Assembly (NCBI GenBank): GCA_963780175.1
Contig: CAWAAT010000008.1
Coordinates: 42,023-106,022 of the forward strand
Origin: Brooklawnia sp963780175
Lineage (GTDB): Bacteria; Actinomycetota; Actinomycetes; Propionibacteriales; Propionibacteriaceae
Length of the DNA: 64,000 nucleotides
Direction of reading: 5' to 3'
Of the stretch, positions 52,638-60,714 are shown piece by piece (the first letter of the stretch is position 1; each line of letters starts with the position of its first letter). The translations under genes and the position numbers were made by a program. The notes under the pieces were generated by a model. That model was not told where the DNA came from, searched no databases, and saw only the letters and a list, made by a program, of their open reading frames with translations.

Positions 52638-53213
52638 TCACTCCAGCGCAGGGTCTCCCGGCTTGACGTGGCCGGGCACCGCAGCGAGCAGTGCGCTGTT
52701 GATGCCGGCTCCGCGTCCGAAGTCCGTGATGGTGGTGGGTAGGTCGGGGCTGGCGAAGACGGTGACCACGAACCAGCCGGGATGATCGTGGGAATCCTGC
52801 ACGTCGATCAGGTGGACGCCCTTGCGGAACAGGAAGCTGCCGGGACGCTCGCACAGCGCGGTCGACGCGGTGATCCGCTTGAATCCCATCTGGTTACGGA
52901 CGATGACCTTGCCCATGGAGTTCCAGATGTCCTGCCGCTGCGAGCCCGAGTACACCTGCCCGTACGACCACGGACCGGTGGTGACCAGCCCATCGGAATC
53001 CGTTCGGTCCATCCGCCACGACACGCCCAGCACACCGAGGGCGATCACCCCCACCCCGATCGTCACCGCCCAGCCGGAGCGCTCGTTGGTCAGGAACGCG
53101 GCGTACACCAACCCGACCGCGGCGGATCCGAGGACGACCCCGACGACGATGCGGTAGATGAGCCGGAATCGCCGGTGGTGGGCTCGTTCCGAGGCCAAGA
53201 TCTCACTGTCCAT
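52638..53213 (-). CDS. Membrane protein with two N-terminal helices, unknown function
   Basis: The 191-residue protein has helices at about 18-40 and 48-66, then a beta-rich soluble half with 'WSYGQVYSGSQRQDIWNSMGK', 'RITASTALCERPGSFLF' and 'GWFVVTVFASPDLP'. The soluble part is not an obvious enzyme. It belongs in layout with the two-helix proteins at 30982 and 33916. TAGTCT lies 9 nt upstream of its ATG. It lies 40 bp upstream of the kinase on the same strand and could be a membrane partner of it. Confidence 0.66.
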   Translation of the reverse strand: MDSEILASERAHHRRFRLIYRIVVGVVLGSAAVGLVYAAFLTNERSGWAVTIGVGVIALGVLGVSWRMDRTDSDGLVTTGPWSYGQVYSGSQRQDIWNSMGKVIVRNQMGFKRITASTALCERPGSFLFRKGVHLIDVQDSHDHPGWFVVTVFASPDLPTTITDFGRGAGINSALLAAVPGHVKPGDPALE

Positions 53214-53263
53214 GGTGAGCCCAGACTAGCCGGGGCCGGCCGGGGTGCTCGCCGCCCGGGGCG

Positions 53264-53773
53264 TCAGTCAGATCGCCCGAGCAGGTATCGTCCCCGTTCG
53301 TGGCGAAGCGGACGGTCGGTTGCGGCGATCTCGACGTGCTCCAGGGCGCAGGTCACCAGCAGCGACCAGCCCAGCGGGCTGGCCGACTCCAGCGACACGC
53401 CGGCCCAGGTGAACCCGCCCTCGGGTCTGGGGCCCCAGGCTGTGTCGAGCCACTGCCCGATCCGGAACGGACCACCCGGGGCCGGGCCGCCGCCGAACGC
53501 CTCCGCCAGCCCCAGCTGCTCGGCCTGCAGCAGGGTGACGACCGCACGTCCGGACGCCACCAGGGCGTCGGTGAACTCGGCGTCCGGGTCGAGGGCAGCG
53601 ACCAGGCGCCAGGGCTCGCCTCCGACAACCAGCAGCGAGGTCACCGTCAGTCCGACGCGGCCGGCACCCTGACCGGTCGTCCACAGGCTGACCCGGCCGC
53701 CCAGCCGACCTCGGAACTGGCGCCCCGCGTCCGGCTGAGTGACCGCGAACGGGTGGCTGGAGTGAATGGTCAT
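53264..53773 (-). CDS. Flavin reductase-like domain protein
   Basis: The 169-residue protein has a split-barrel flavin-binding layout: 'GRVSLWTTGQGAGRVGLTVTSLLVVGGEPWRL' (here in parts, with TVTS contacting FMN), 'VTLLQAEQLGLAEAFGGG' and 'LVTCALEHVEI'. Flavin-reductase proteins supply reduced flavin to monooxygenases or bind FMN alone. No monooxygenase is adjacent. It is divergent from the TorD-like gene. Confidence 0.74.
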   Translation of the reverse strand: MTIHSSHPFAVTQPDAGRQFRGRLGGRVSLWTTGQGAGRVGLTVTSLLVVGGEPWRLVAALDPDAEFTDALVASGRAVVTLLQAEQLGLAEAFGGGPAPGGPFRIGQWLDTAWGPRPEGGFTWAGVSLESASPLGWSLLVTCALEHVEIAATDRPLRHERGRYLLGRSD

Positions 53774-53828
53774 GGTTCAGCATCTACCATGGGACGACGC
53801 CGTCGTCGACCACAGGAGGCCGAGCATC

Positions 53829-54483
53829 ATGACCAGCCCACAACAATGGGACGCCTGGGCGGCGACCTGGACAGTTCTTGGTCGGCTGTTCGCCGCTGCG
53901 CCCGACCAGGAATCCCTCGACCGGGTGCGGCACGCCGGAGATGCTCGCCGACTGGCCGCTGGCCGGCGGCGAGCGCACCGCCGAGGGACTCGACCTGCTG
54001 GCCGAGTCGGCCCGGACGGGCGAGGACGCCGACGCCGTGCACGAGGACTTCTTTCTGCTCGTGATCGGCCCCGGCAAGATGTTGGCCACGCCGTGGGAGT
54101 CGGTCTACCGCTCCACCGAGGGGCTCGTCTTCGAGGCGCAGACCCTGCAGGTGCGCGAGTTCTATCGCCGCTTCGGGCTGCAGGCGCCGCGCCTGAACCG
54201 CGAGCCGGACGACCACATCAGCCTCGAGCTGGAGTTCTGCGCCACCCTGCTCACCCGGGCGATGGACGCGGCCGAGTCCGGCAACAACGACGAGGCCGAC
54301 GAGTTCGTCGCTGCCCACCGCGACTTCTGCAGCGAACACCTGCTGGCATGGGCGCCGGAGTTCTTCCGCCGGGTTGAGCAGGGGGCCACCACGGCCTTCT
54401 ATCGCGGCATCGGAGTCCTCGGCCAGGACGCCTGTGCGCAGCTGGCCAGCGTCCTCGATCGTCGGGACGCCGGCCAGCGCTGA
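53829..54483 (+). CDS. TorD/DmsD-family chaperone (frameshifted)
   Basis: This all-helical protein of about 218 residues matures molybdoenzymes before Tat export. ATG 53829 has AGGAGG 6-7 nt upstream. The first frame, 'WDAWAATWTVLGRLFAAAPD', breaks near 53930 and continues as 'PEMLADWPLA', 'EDFFLLVIGPGKMLATPWESVYRS', 'FGLQAP' and 'DDHISLELEFCATLL', the hallmark blocks (PWESVY and DHISLELEF) of this family. The ending 'FYRGIGVLG' is also typical. No molybdoenzyme subunit is in the window, so its client is elsewhere. Confidence 0.83.
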
Positions 54484-54508
54484 CGTTGAGGACGCGTCCG
54501 GTCGTTCC

Positions 54509-54568
54509 CGCTCCCCGAAAGACCATCCGCTCCCGAATATTCGGGAGCGGACGGTACTTTCGGGAGCG
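54509..54568. repeat. Large near-perfect hairpin with CGCTCCCGAA repeats
   Basis: A 26-bp perfect palindrome (54526-54551, TCCGCTCCCGAAT then its complement) is extended to about 29-bp arms by a second CGCTCCC-GAAAG copy on each side. It lies between the TorD-like and ABC genes, which converge, so it can end both; the internal direct repeats are more than a plain terminator needs. Confidence 0.8.
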
Positions 54569-54604
54569 GCTGTCGGCGGCCTCGCGTCCCCTGCGCCCCA
54601 GGGC

Positions 54605-56593
54605 TCAGGTGTCGGCGTGCAGTGCCGCCGCGAACTGCGACTGGTACAGGTCGTAGTAGGCGCCTCTGGCCGCGATCAGCTCGTCGTGGCTGCCCATCTC
54701 GACGATGGCGCCCTCGTCCATCACCAGGATCACGTCCGCGTCCCTGATCGTCGACAACCTGTGCGCGATGACGAAGCTGGTGCGTCCCGAGCGCAACCGG
54801 GCCATCGCTTGCTGCACCAGCACCTCGGTGCGGGTGTCGACGCTGGAGGTCGCCTCGTCGAGGATCAGCACCTCCGGGTCGGCGATGAACGCCCGCGCGA
54901 TGGTGATCAGCTGCTTCTCACCGGCCGAGACGTTCGTCCCCTCCTCGTTGATGACGGTGTCGTAGCCGTCCGGCAACTGGTGGACGAAGTGGTCGACGTG
55001 GGCCGCGCGCGCCGCCTCCAGCACCTCATCGGGGGTGGCGCCCGGCTTGCCGTAGCCGATGTTGTCGCGGATGCTGCCGCCGAACAGCCAGGTGTCCTGC
55101 AGCACCATGCCCAACTGCTCGCGGAGCCTGGCGCGCGGCACCGAGGTGATGTCTACCCCGTCCAGCAGGATCTGGCCGCCCTGGATCTCGTAGAACCTCT
55201 CCAGCAGGTTCACCAGCGTGGTCTTGCCCGCGCCGGTAGGCCCGACGATGGCTATGGTCTGCCCCGGCCGGGCCTCCAGGTTCAGCCCGGTGATCAGCGG
55301 ACGCTCGGGGGTGTAGCTGAAGTCGACATCCCGGAACTCGACGTGACCCTCGACGTGGGCGGGCAGTTCGCCGTCCACCTCCGGGCTCATCTCGGTCGCG
55401 TCCAGCACCTCGAAGACCCGCTCGGCCGAGGCGACGCCCGACTGCAGCAGGTTGGCCATCGACGCGATCTGGGTGATCGGCTGGGTGAACATCCGGGAGT
55501 ACTGAATGAACGCCTGGACGTTGCCCAGCGGCATCCGTCCGTTCGCCACCTGCAGGCCACCAACCACGGCGATGACCACGTAGTTGAGGTTTCCGATCAG
55601 GAAGTTGACCGGCATGATGATGCCCGAAATGAACTGCGCCTTGAACGAGGTGTCGAACAGCTTGTCGTTGGTCTCGGCGAAGACCTGATTGACCTCGCGC
55701 TGACGGCCGTAGACCTTGACCAGTGAGTGACCCGTGTAGGCCTCCTCGATGTGGCCGTTCAGTTGGCCGGTGGCTGCCCACATTCCCACGAACTGCTTCT
55801 GGGCCTTCTTGCCGATCAGCGCCGACACCACCCCAGCGATCGGGACGATGCCCAGCGTCAGCCAGGCCAGCATCGGGCTGACGGTGAACATCATCACCGT
55901 GACGCCGATCAGCGTCAGCATCGAGTTCAGCAGTTGCCCCAGGGTCTGCTGCAGGGTCTGCGAGACGTTGTCGATGTCATTGGTGATGCGGCTGAGCAGT
56001 TCGCCACGGGGCTGTTCGTCGAAGTAGCGCAACGGCAGCCGGTCGAGCTTGGCCCGGACGTCATCACGCATCCGGTAGACGGTGCGTTGCACGCCGCGGT
56101 TGAGCAGGAAGTTCTGCAGGAAGCTGAGCAGCCCGGCCACGATGTACAGCCCCAGGGCGAGCAGTAGCCAGTCGCCGAGCAGGTCGAACTGGATGCCCTG
56201 GCCGGGCACGACGTCCATGCCGCCGAGCAGGTCGGCGAACTGCCCCTGGCCCGAGGCCCGGAGCATCTCGATGGCCTGCTCCTTGGTCAGGCCGGCAGGC
56301 AACTGGCGTCCGATCACCCCGCTGAAGATGACATCGGTGGCCCTGCCCAGGATCTTCGGGCCGACCACGGAGGCGATCACCGAGACCGCACCCATCGCGA
56401 CGACGAAGCTGAACAGCACCCGTTCGGGACGCATCATGGCGAGCAGTCGGCGCAGCGATGGGCCGAAGCTGACCGCCTTCTCGGCGACGTGCTGGGCCAT
56501 CGGGCCGTGGCCCATGGCGCGCGGACCGTGCTTGGGGCGCTCGTTGGCGGCCTTCGGCTGGCCGGCTTCGGTTCGCTGGTTCTTGTTGCTCAT
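54605..56593 (-). CDS. ABC exporter half-transporter, ATP-binding/permease (second subunit)
   Basis: The 662-residue protein has a charged N-terminal ~45 residues, six membrane helices to ~370 and a C-terminal nucleotide domain: Walker A 'VGPTGAGKTTLVN', Q-loop 'VLQDTWLF', signature 'NVSAGEKQL' (for LSGGQ), Walker B 'VLILDEATSSVD' and switch His in 'IAHRLSTI'. The ATPase site is complete, including Glu after Walker B. It overlaps the preceding ABC gene by 4 bp and should form a heterodimeric multidrug exporter with it, under the TetR regulator upstream. Confidence 0.93.
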   Translation of the reverse strand: MSNKNQRTEAGQPKAANERPKHGPRAMGHGPMAQHVAEKAVSFGPSLRRLLAMMRPERVLFSFVVAMGAVSVIASVVGPKILGRATDVIFSGVIGRQLPAGLTKEQAIEMLRASGQGQFADLLGGMDVVPGQGIQFDLLGDWLLLALGLYIVAGLLSFLQNFLLNRGVQRTVYRMRDDVRAKLDRLPLRYFDEQPRGELLSRITNDIDNVSQTLQQTLGQLLNSMLTLIGVTVMMFTVSPMLAWLTLGIVPIAGVVSALIGKKAQKQFVGMWAATGQLNGHIEEAYTGHSLVKVYGRQREVNQVFAETNDKLFDTSFKAQFISGIIMPVNFLIGNLNYVVIAVVGGLQVANGRMPLGNVQAFIQYSRMFTQPITQIASMANLLQSGVASAERVFEVLDATEMSPEVDGELPAHVEGHVEFRDVDFSYTPERPLITGLNLEARPGQTIAIVGPTGAGKTTLVNLLERFYEIQGGQILLDGVDITSVPRARLREQLGMVLQDTWLFGGSIRDNIGYGKPGATPDEVLEAARAAHVDHFVHQLPDGYDTVINEEGTNVSAGEKQLITIARAFIADPEVLILDEATSSVDTRTEVLVQQAMARLRSGRTSFVIAHRLSTIRDADVILVMDEGAIVEMGSHDELIAARGAYYDLYQSQFAAALHADT

Positions 56594-58326
56594 GCCGCGG
56601 CCTCCTCGATGCTGTGCTGCGACTCCACGATTTCGCGGTAGGTCTGGCAGGTCTCCATCAGTTCGTCGTGGTCGCCGATGCCGACGATCCGGCCGTGTTC
56701 CAGGACGATGATCTGGTCTGCCTGCTTGATGGTCGACACTCGTTGCGCGACGATCAGCACCGCGGCGTCGCGGGTCCGTGGCCAGAGGGCGGCGCGCAGC
56801 CGGGCGTCGGTGGCCACGTCAAGGGCACTGAATGCGTCGTCGAAGACGTAGATCTCGGGTTCCTTGACCAGCGCACGGGCGATCGACAACCGCTGCCGCT
56901 GGCCTCCCGAGACGTTGGTGCCTCCCTGCGCGATAGCTGCGTCCAGCTGCCCGTCCATCTCGGAGACGAAGTCGGCGGCCTGGGCGATCTGCAGTGACTG
57001 CCAGATCTGCTCGTCGGTGGCGTCCGGATCGCCGTAGCGCAGGTTGGACGCGACCGAACCGGTGAACAGATACGGCTTCTGAGACACCAGCCCGATTCGC
57101 GACCACAGCAGGTCGGGGTCGATCTCGCGGACGTCGACACCGTCCACCAGGACGCGTCCAGCCGTGGCGTCGAACAGCCGGGGGATCAGGTTGACCAGAG
57201 TCGACTTGCCTGATCCGGTCGAGCCGACCACCGCGGTCAGCTGGCCAGGGCGTAGGTCGAAGGTGAGACCCGAGAGCACCGGTTCCTCGGCGCCCGGGTA
57301 GGCGAACTCCACGTCCTCGAACCGGACGGTACCGGTCTCGGGCAGGTCGGTGACCGGGTTGGTCGGTGGCACCACGCTGGACCGCGTGTTGAGCACCTCC
57401 ATGATGCGGTTGGCGCAGACGGCCGCTCGGGGGGCCATCATCACCATCATCGTCGACATCATCACGCTCATCAGGATCTGCATGAGGTAGGTGAGGAAGG
57501 CGGTCAGTTGGCCGATCTGCATCTGGTCGGCATCGATGCGCATGGCGCCGAACCACATCACCCCGACGCTGCCGAGGTTCATCACCAGCATCACGAACGG
57601 GAAGAGCACGGCGAACAGGCTGCCGATCGCGAAGGCCAGCCGCATCAGGTCGCTGTTGGCGGCGTCGAAACGTTGCCGTTCGAGAGGCTCGCGGGTGAAG
57701 GCGCGGATCACGCGGATGCCGGTGATCTGTTCACGCACGACTCGGTTGATGGTGTCGATCTTGGCCTGGTTGGCCTGGAAGAGCGGCGTCATCCGCCAGA
57801 CCAGGACGCCGATCACCGACCCGAGCAGCACCACGGCCACCAGGATCAGCCAGCTGAGGGCGCGGTCCTCGCGCAGCGCCATGAAGACCCCGCCGACCAT
57901 GGTGATCGGCGCGGAGACCATCATGATGCAGGTCATCAGCACCAGCATCTGCACCTGCTGGACGTCGTTGGTGGTGCGGGTGATGAGGCTGGGGGCGCCG
58001 AACTGGTTGACCTCGCGGGTGCTGAACGACAGCGTCCGGTTGAACACGGCGGCGCGGACGTCGCGTCCGAAACTCATGGCTGCCTTGGCGCCGAAGTAGA
58101 CCGCGGCGACCTGACTGACAGCCTGGATGAGGCTGACCCCGAGCATGATCAGGCCGTGCCGGAGGATGAAGTCGGTGTCGCCCTTGGCCACACCCTCGTC
58201 GATGATCTGCGCGTTGAGTGTGGGCAGCCCCAGCGACGCGGCGGTGGCGATGAGTTGGAAGATCAGGACGCCGACCAGCAACCCTGCGTAGGGCTTTATG
58301 AAGCGGTTGATGAGTGTGACGAGCAT
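56590..58326 (-). CDS. ABC exporter half-transporter, ATP-binding/permease (first subunit)
   Basis: The 578-residue protein has six helices in the first ~320 residues, Walker A 'VGSTGSGKSTLVN', Q-loop 'VSQKPYLF', signature 'NVSGGQRQRL', and Walker B 'IYVFDDAFSALD', where the catalytic Glu after Asp is replaced by Asp. The switch His is Gln ('VAQRVSTI'). So this subunit probably has a degenerate ATPase site, as in heterodimers such as BmrCD or TM287/288. The TetR stop is 7 bp upstream. It is probably a drug or lipid exporter; substrate unknown. Confidence 0.93.
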   Translation of the reverse strand: MLVTLINRFIKPYAGLLVGVLIFQLIATAASLGLPTLNAQIIDEGVAKGDTDFILRHGLIMLGVSLIQAVSQVAAVYFGAKAAMSFGRDVRAAVFNRTLSFSTREVNQFGAPSLITRTTNDVQQVQMLVLMTCIMMVSAPITMVGGVFMALREDRALSWLILVAVVLLGSVIGVLVWRMTPLFQANQAKIDTINRVVREQITGIRVIRAFTREPLERQRFDAANSDLMRLAFAIGSLFAVLFPFVMLVMNLGSVGVMWFGAMRIDADQMQIGQLTAFLTYLMQILMSVMMSTMMVMMAPRAAVCANRIMEVLNTRSSVVPPTNPVTDLPETGTVRFEDVEFAYPGAEEPVLSGLTFDLRPGQLTAVVGSTGSGKSTLVNLIPRLFDATAGRVLVDGVDVREIDPDLLWSRIGLVSQKPYLFTGSVASNLRYGDPDATDEQIWQSLQIAQAADFVSEMDGQLDAAIAQGGTNVSGGQRQRLSIARALVKEPEIYVFDDAFSALDVATDARLRAALWPRTRDAAVLIVAQRVSTIKQADQIIVLEHGRIVGIGDHDELMETCQTYREIVESQHSIEEAAA

Positions 58327-58333
58327 GTCGGTT

Positions 58334-58930
58334 TCAGTCCTTGTGGATGCCGTGGACGAGGACCTCGGCGATGATGGCCGGATCAGTGAGCAGGTTGTCG
58401 GAGAGGAAGGGATGGTTGGTCGCGAAGGCGGTCGCCCGCAACAGGGAAGCCGCCTGGTCGGGTGGCAGTCGGAGTTGGTCCGCCCAGGGCTCCAGGGACG
58501 CGGCGATGGCCTCCCGCAGCCGGGTGGCGCGCTCGGTGTGGGCCGACGAGTCGTGACCCACCTGGGTGCGGGTGCACTCGCCGTCCCCCAGTGGCAGGGC
58601 ATGCAGCGCGGCCATCACCGCGCTGGTGGTGTCGATCCGGCCGCGGAGCAGTTCGAGCAGGTGCGTGACGTGCTCCTCGAGACTCGACTGGGTGGGCAGG
58701 TCGGCGATCTGATGGCACAGCGCGGTCGGGTCAAGGGTGTCCTCGATGACGGCGACCAGCAGGTGGTGCTTGGTGTCGAAGACCCGGAAGATGGTGCCCT
58801 CGGCGATGCCGGCGGCCTCGGCGACCTGCTTGGTGGTGAACTGGCCGCCGCTGGCGATCAGCAGCGGGCGGCTGGCCTCGATGATGGCCTGCCGACGCTC
58901 GTCGGGTGGTAGGGGGTTTGCTCTGCGCAC
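58334..58930 (-). CDS. TetR/AcrR-family repressor of the ABC exporter
   Basis: The 198-residue regulator begins 'RRANPLPPDERRQAIIEA' and has the HTH 'TTKQVAEAAGIAEGTIFRVF' (residues ~32-51), seen as TKQVAEAAGIAEGTIFR. The C-terminal half is all-helical for ligand binding and dimerisation. The GTG at 58930 follows a promoter whose spacer contains an 18-bp palindrome, so autoregulation is very likely. An open frame continues to 58963, inside the operator, and is rejected as the start. It is the first gene of the ABC exporter operon. Confidence 0.9.
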   Translation of the reverse strand: MRRANPLPPDERRQAIIEASRPLLIASGGQFTTKQVAEAAGIAEGTIFRVFDTKHHLLVAVIEDTLDPTALCHQIADLPTQSSLEEHVTHLLELLRGRIDTTSAVMAALHALPLGDGECTRTQVGHDSSAHTERATRLREAIAASLEPWADQLRLPPDQAASLLRATAFATNHPFLSDNLLTDPAIIAEVLVHGIHKD

Positions 58931-58938
58931 GATCGGCA

Positions 58939-58967
58939 ACGCTACATGTGAGTGAGCACTCACTCAA
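58939..58967 (-). promoter_or_regulatory. tetR-ABC promoter with embedded operator
   Basis: On the minus strand, TTGAGT (58962-58967), a 17-bp spacer and TAGCGT (58939-58944) lie 8 nt before the GTG. The palindrome TGAGTGAG-CA-CTCACTCA at 58949-58966 covers the -35 and most of the spacer, ideal for TetR repression. Confidence 0.72.
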
Positions 58968-59080
58968 GCCGTTGGGGAACCGGTTGCCGCTAATCCGCGC
59001 AGCCAGCCGGTCGATCGACCCGTCCCCGGGCAGGCGTCCATGCCAGACTTGAGGACACCGATCATCAAAGGGAGCCGATC

Positions 59081-59983
59081 ATGAAGCTGTTCTCGTCCGC
59101 ATACAACGTCTGGCCTGCCGACGATGAGGGCCGCCGGGCCTTCATGGAGGGGCTGATGGAACGCGACTGGTTGGGTGGTCTCGAGTTGGGCTACGCGGAC
59201 TCCCTGGACTGGCCGGTCGGCACCCCCGACGACCTGCCCGCCATCGTGTCGGGCGTGCCCGGCACCACCGGCCACAACGCCACGGACCCCGAATTCGGTC
59301 TGGCCTCGCCTGACGAGGAAGGCCGCCAGCGCGCCCTGGAATGGGCCCGGGGCGAGGCGGCCGCGGTCGCGCGTCTGGTGGCCGAGGGCCACCCGATCAA
59401 GGCCGTGCAGATCCATTCCGCACCCACCGGCAAGGCCATCGCCACCATCTTCGCCGATTCCCTGCTCGAGCTGGCCGGTTGGGACTGGGGTGGCGTGCAG
59501 TTGTGGGTCGAGCACTGCGACGCGCACGTCGAGGGCCAGGAACCGAACAAGGGCTACCTCAGCCTGGCCGACGAGCTGGCCATCCTCGACCGGGTATCGG
59601 CCGAGGCGCCCCAGGTCAGCTGGGGAATGGTGATCAACTGGGCGCGCAGCGCCATCGAGGGACGCAGCGCCGACACCGCCCTCGACCACATCAAGGCGGC
59701 GGCCGCCGCCGGCTGGCTGCGTCATGTCGGGTTCTCCAGTTGCTCGGGTGAGGCAACCCCGTTCGGAGGGCCATGGGCCGATCAGCACCTGCCGTTGGCG
59801 GGCACCAGCGTCGCACCGGCCGGATCGCTGCTGGGAGCCGCCGAGGTCGCCCAGGCGATGGCCGCCGCAGGTGACGTGACCTACGGCCTGAAGATCGCGT
59901 TGCGTCCCAAGGACCAGTCGGCCGACGAGAAACTGGCAGGCCTCGACGAGAATGCGACCCTGGTGTTGGGTGCCAGGAGCTGA
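59081..59983 (+). CDS. DUF4862 family protein (TIM-barrel-like)
   Basis: The 300-residue protein starts 'MKLFSSAYNVWP' and has blocks 'GGLELGYADSLDWP', 'VQIHSAPTG', 'VQLWVEHCDAHVEG' and 'VSWGMVINWARSAIEG', all strands followed by helices with conserved Glu, His and Asp. The pattern is a TIM barrel resembling xylose-isomerase-like proteins; the known group DUF4862 has no assigned reaction. AAAGGGAGC precedes the ATG. The two small membrane genes downstream follow by 6 and 8 bp, so an operon is likely. Confidence 0.78.
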   Translation: MKLFSSAYNVWPADDEGRRAFMEGLMERDWLGGLELGYADSLDWPVGTPDDLPAIVSGVPGTTGHNATDPEFGLASPDEEGRQRALEWARGEAAAVARLVAEGHPIKAVQIHSAPTGKAIATIFADSLLELAGWDWGGVQLWVEHCDAHVEGQEPNKGYLSLADELAILDRVSAEAPQVSWGMVINWARSAIEGRSADTALDHIKAAAAAGWLRHVGFSSCSGEATPFGGPWADQHLPLAGTSVAPAGSLLGAAEVAQAMAAAGDVTYGLKIALRPKDQSADEKLAGLDENATLVLGARS

Positions 59984-59989
59984 TCCCTG

Positions 59990-60334
59990 ATGTCCCTGCT
60001 GCCGATGGCTGCCCTGCTGGCAGTCTTCCTGCTGGTCCTGGCGGTGATCGTCCTGGTGTTGAGAGCCGCCGGCAACGCGCGCAACCCCGCCGCCGTCAGC
60101 GCCGCCCGCGCCCAGGTGCTGGGTGTGCGGGAGGTCCCGTGCGGCACCGGCGTCCAGCACTGGGTCGCCTTCCGCTTCGCGGATGCCCACCAGCGTGAGC
60201 TGATGGCCACCCCCAGCCAGGCCGCGGTAATCTTCCGTGGCCAGGCGGGGGTGGTGCATTTCGCCGGCGACCGGCTGACCGGGTGGGTTCCCGAGTTGGG
60301 TCCAGGCCCGCAGGACAGTCACCGCAGCGAATGA
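59990..60334 (+). CDS. Small single-helix membrane protein (paralogue 1)
   Basis: The 114-residue protein has one N-terminal helix ('PMAALLAVFLLVLAVIVLVL') and a beta-rich domain with 'GVREVPCGTGVQHWVAFRF' and 'MATPSQAAVIFRGQAGVVHF'. The pattern of a short membrane anchor plus a compact sheet that ends 'GDRLTGW' recurs in the next protein (AGERLIGFQL), so they are likely paralogues. It resembles DUF2500-like proteins only in layout. Function unknown. Confidence 0.66.
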   Translation: MSLLPMAALLAVFLLVLAVIVLVLRAAGNARNPAAVSAARAQVLGVREVPCGTGVQHWVAFRFADAHQRELMATPSQAAVIFRGQAGVVHFAGDRLTGWVPELGPGPQDSHRSE

Positions 60335-60342
60335 GGCAGTGA

Positions 60343-60705
60343 ATGGGTGTGTTCCAGATCGTCCTGGTCATCGTCGTCTTCCTGATGTTGGTGGGCCTGC
60401 CGGTGCTGCTCGTCGTGCTGGCCGTGCGCAACCGGGAGCCGATCGTCCCGCTGGGCGCCATGGCGGCCGGGTTGGCCACCGTCGTCGAGCGGGGGGAGAC
60501 CAGTCTGGGAGGTCAGGTCGTCCGGCAGGTCACTCTCGAGTTCGACGACGGCCGACGCGCTACCCTGATCATCGCCTCCGCCGTGGTGCCCAGACTCAAC
60601 CTCGGAGACCGCGGTCGGGCCCGGTGGGCGGGGGAGCGACTCATCGGGTTCCAGCTGGCGCCGGCCGTCGAAGGCAGGGATGCCGCTCCCGACGACGCCA
60701 GCTAG
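60343..60705 (+). CDS. Small single-helix membrane protein (paralogue 2)
   Basis: The 120-residue protein has an N-terminal helix 'IVLVIVVFLMLVGLPVLLVVLAV', then 'LATVVERGETSLGGQVVRQVTLEFDDGRRATLII' (read in parts), and 'GDRGRARWAGERLIGF'. The DNA between the two genes is only 8 bp. A membrane-anchored sensor or partner is possible; nothing catalytic is visible. It ends 9 bp before the lysS GTG. Confidence 0.66.
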   Translation: MGVFQIVLVIVVFLMLVGLPVLLVVLAVRNREPIVPLGAMAAGLATVVERGETSLGGQVVRQVTLEFDDGRRATLIIASAVVPRLNLGDRGRARWAGERLIGFQLAPAVEGRDAAPDDAS

Positions 60706-60708
60706 GCT
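60703..60708 (+). promoter_or_regulatory. Leaderless-type -10 box (TAGGCT) of lysS
   Basis: TAGGCT starts over the stop codon of the preceding small gene and ends 6 nt before the lysS GTG at 60715, so lysS can be expressed on its own. Confidence 0.58.
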
Positions 60709-60714
60709 GACCCG

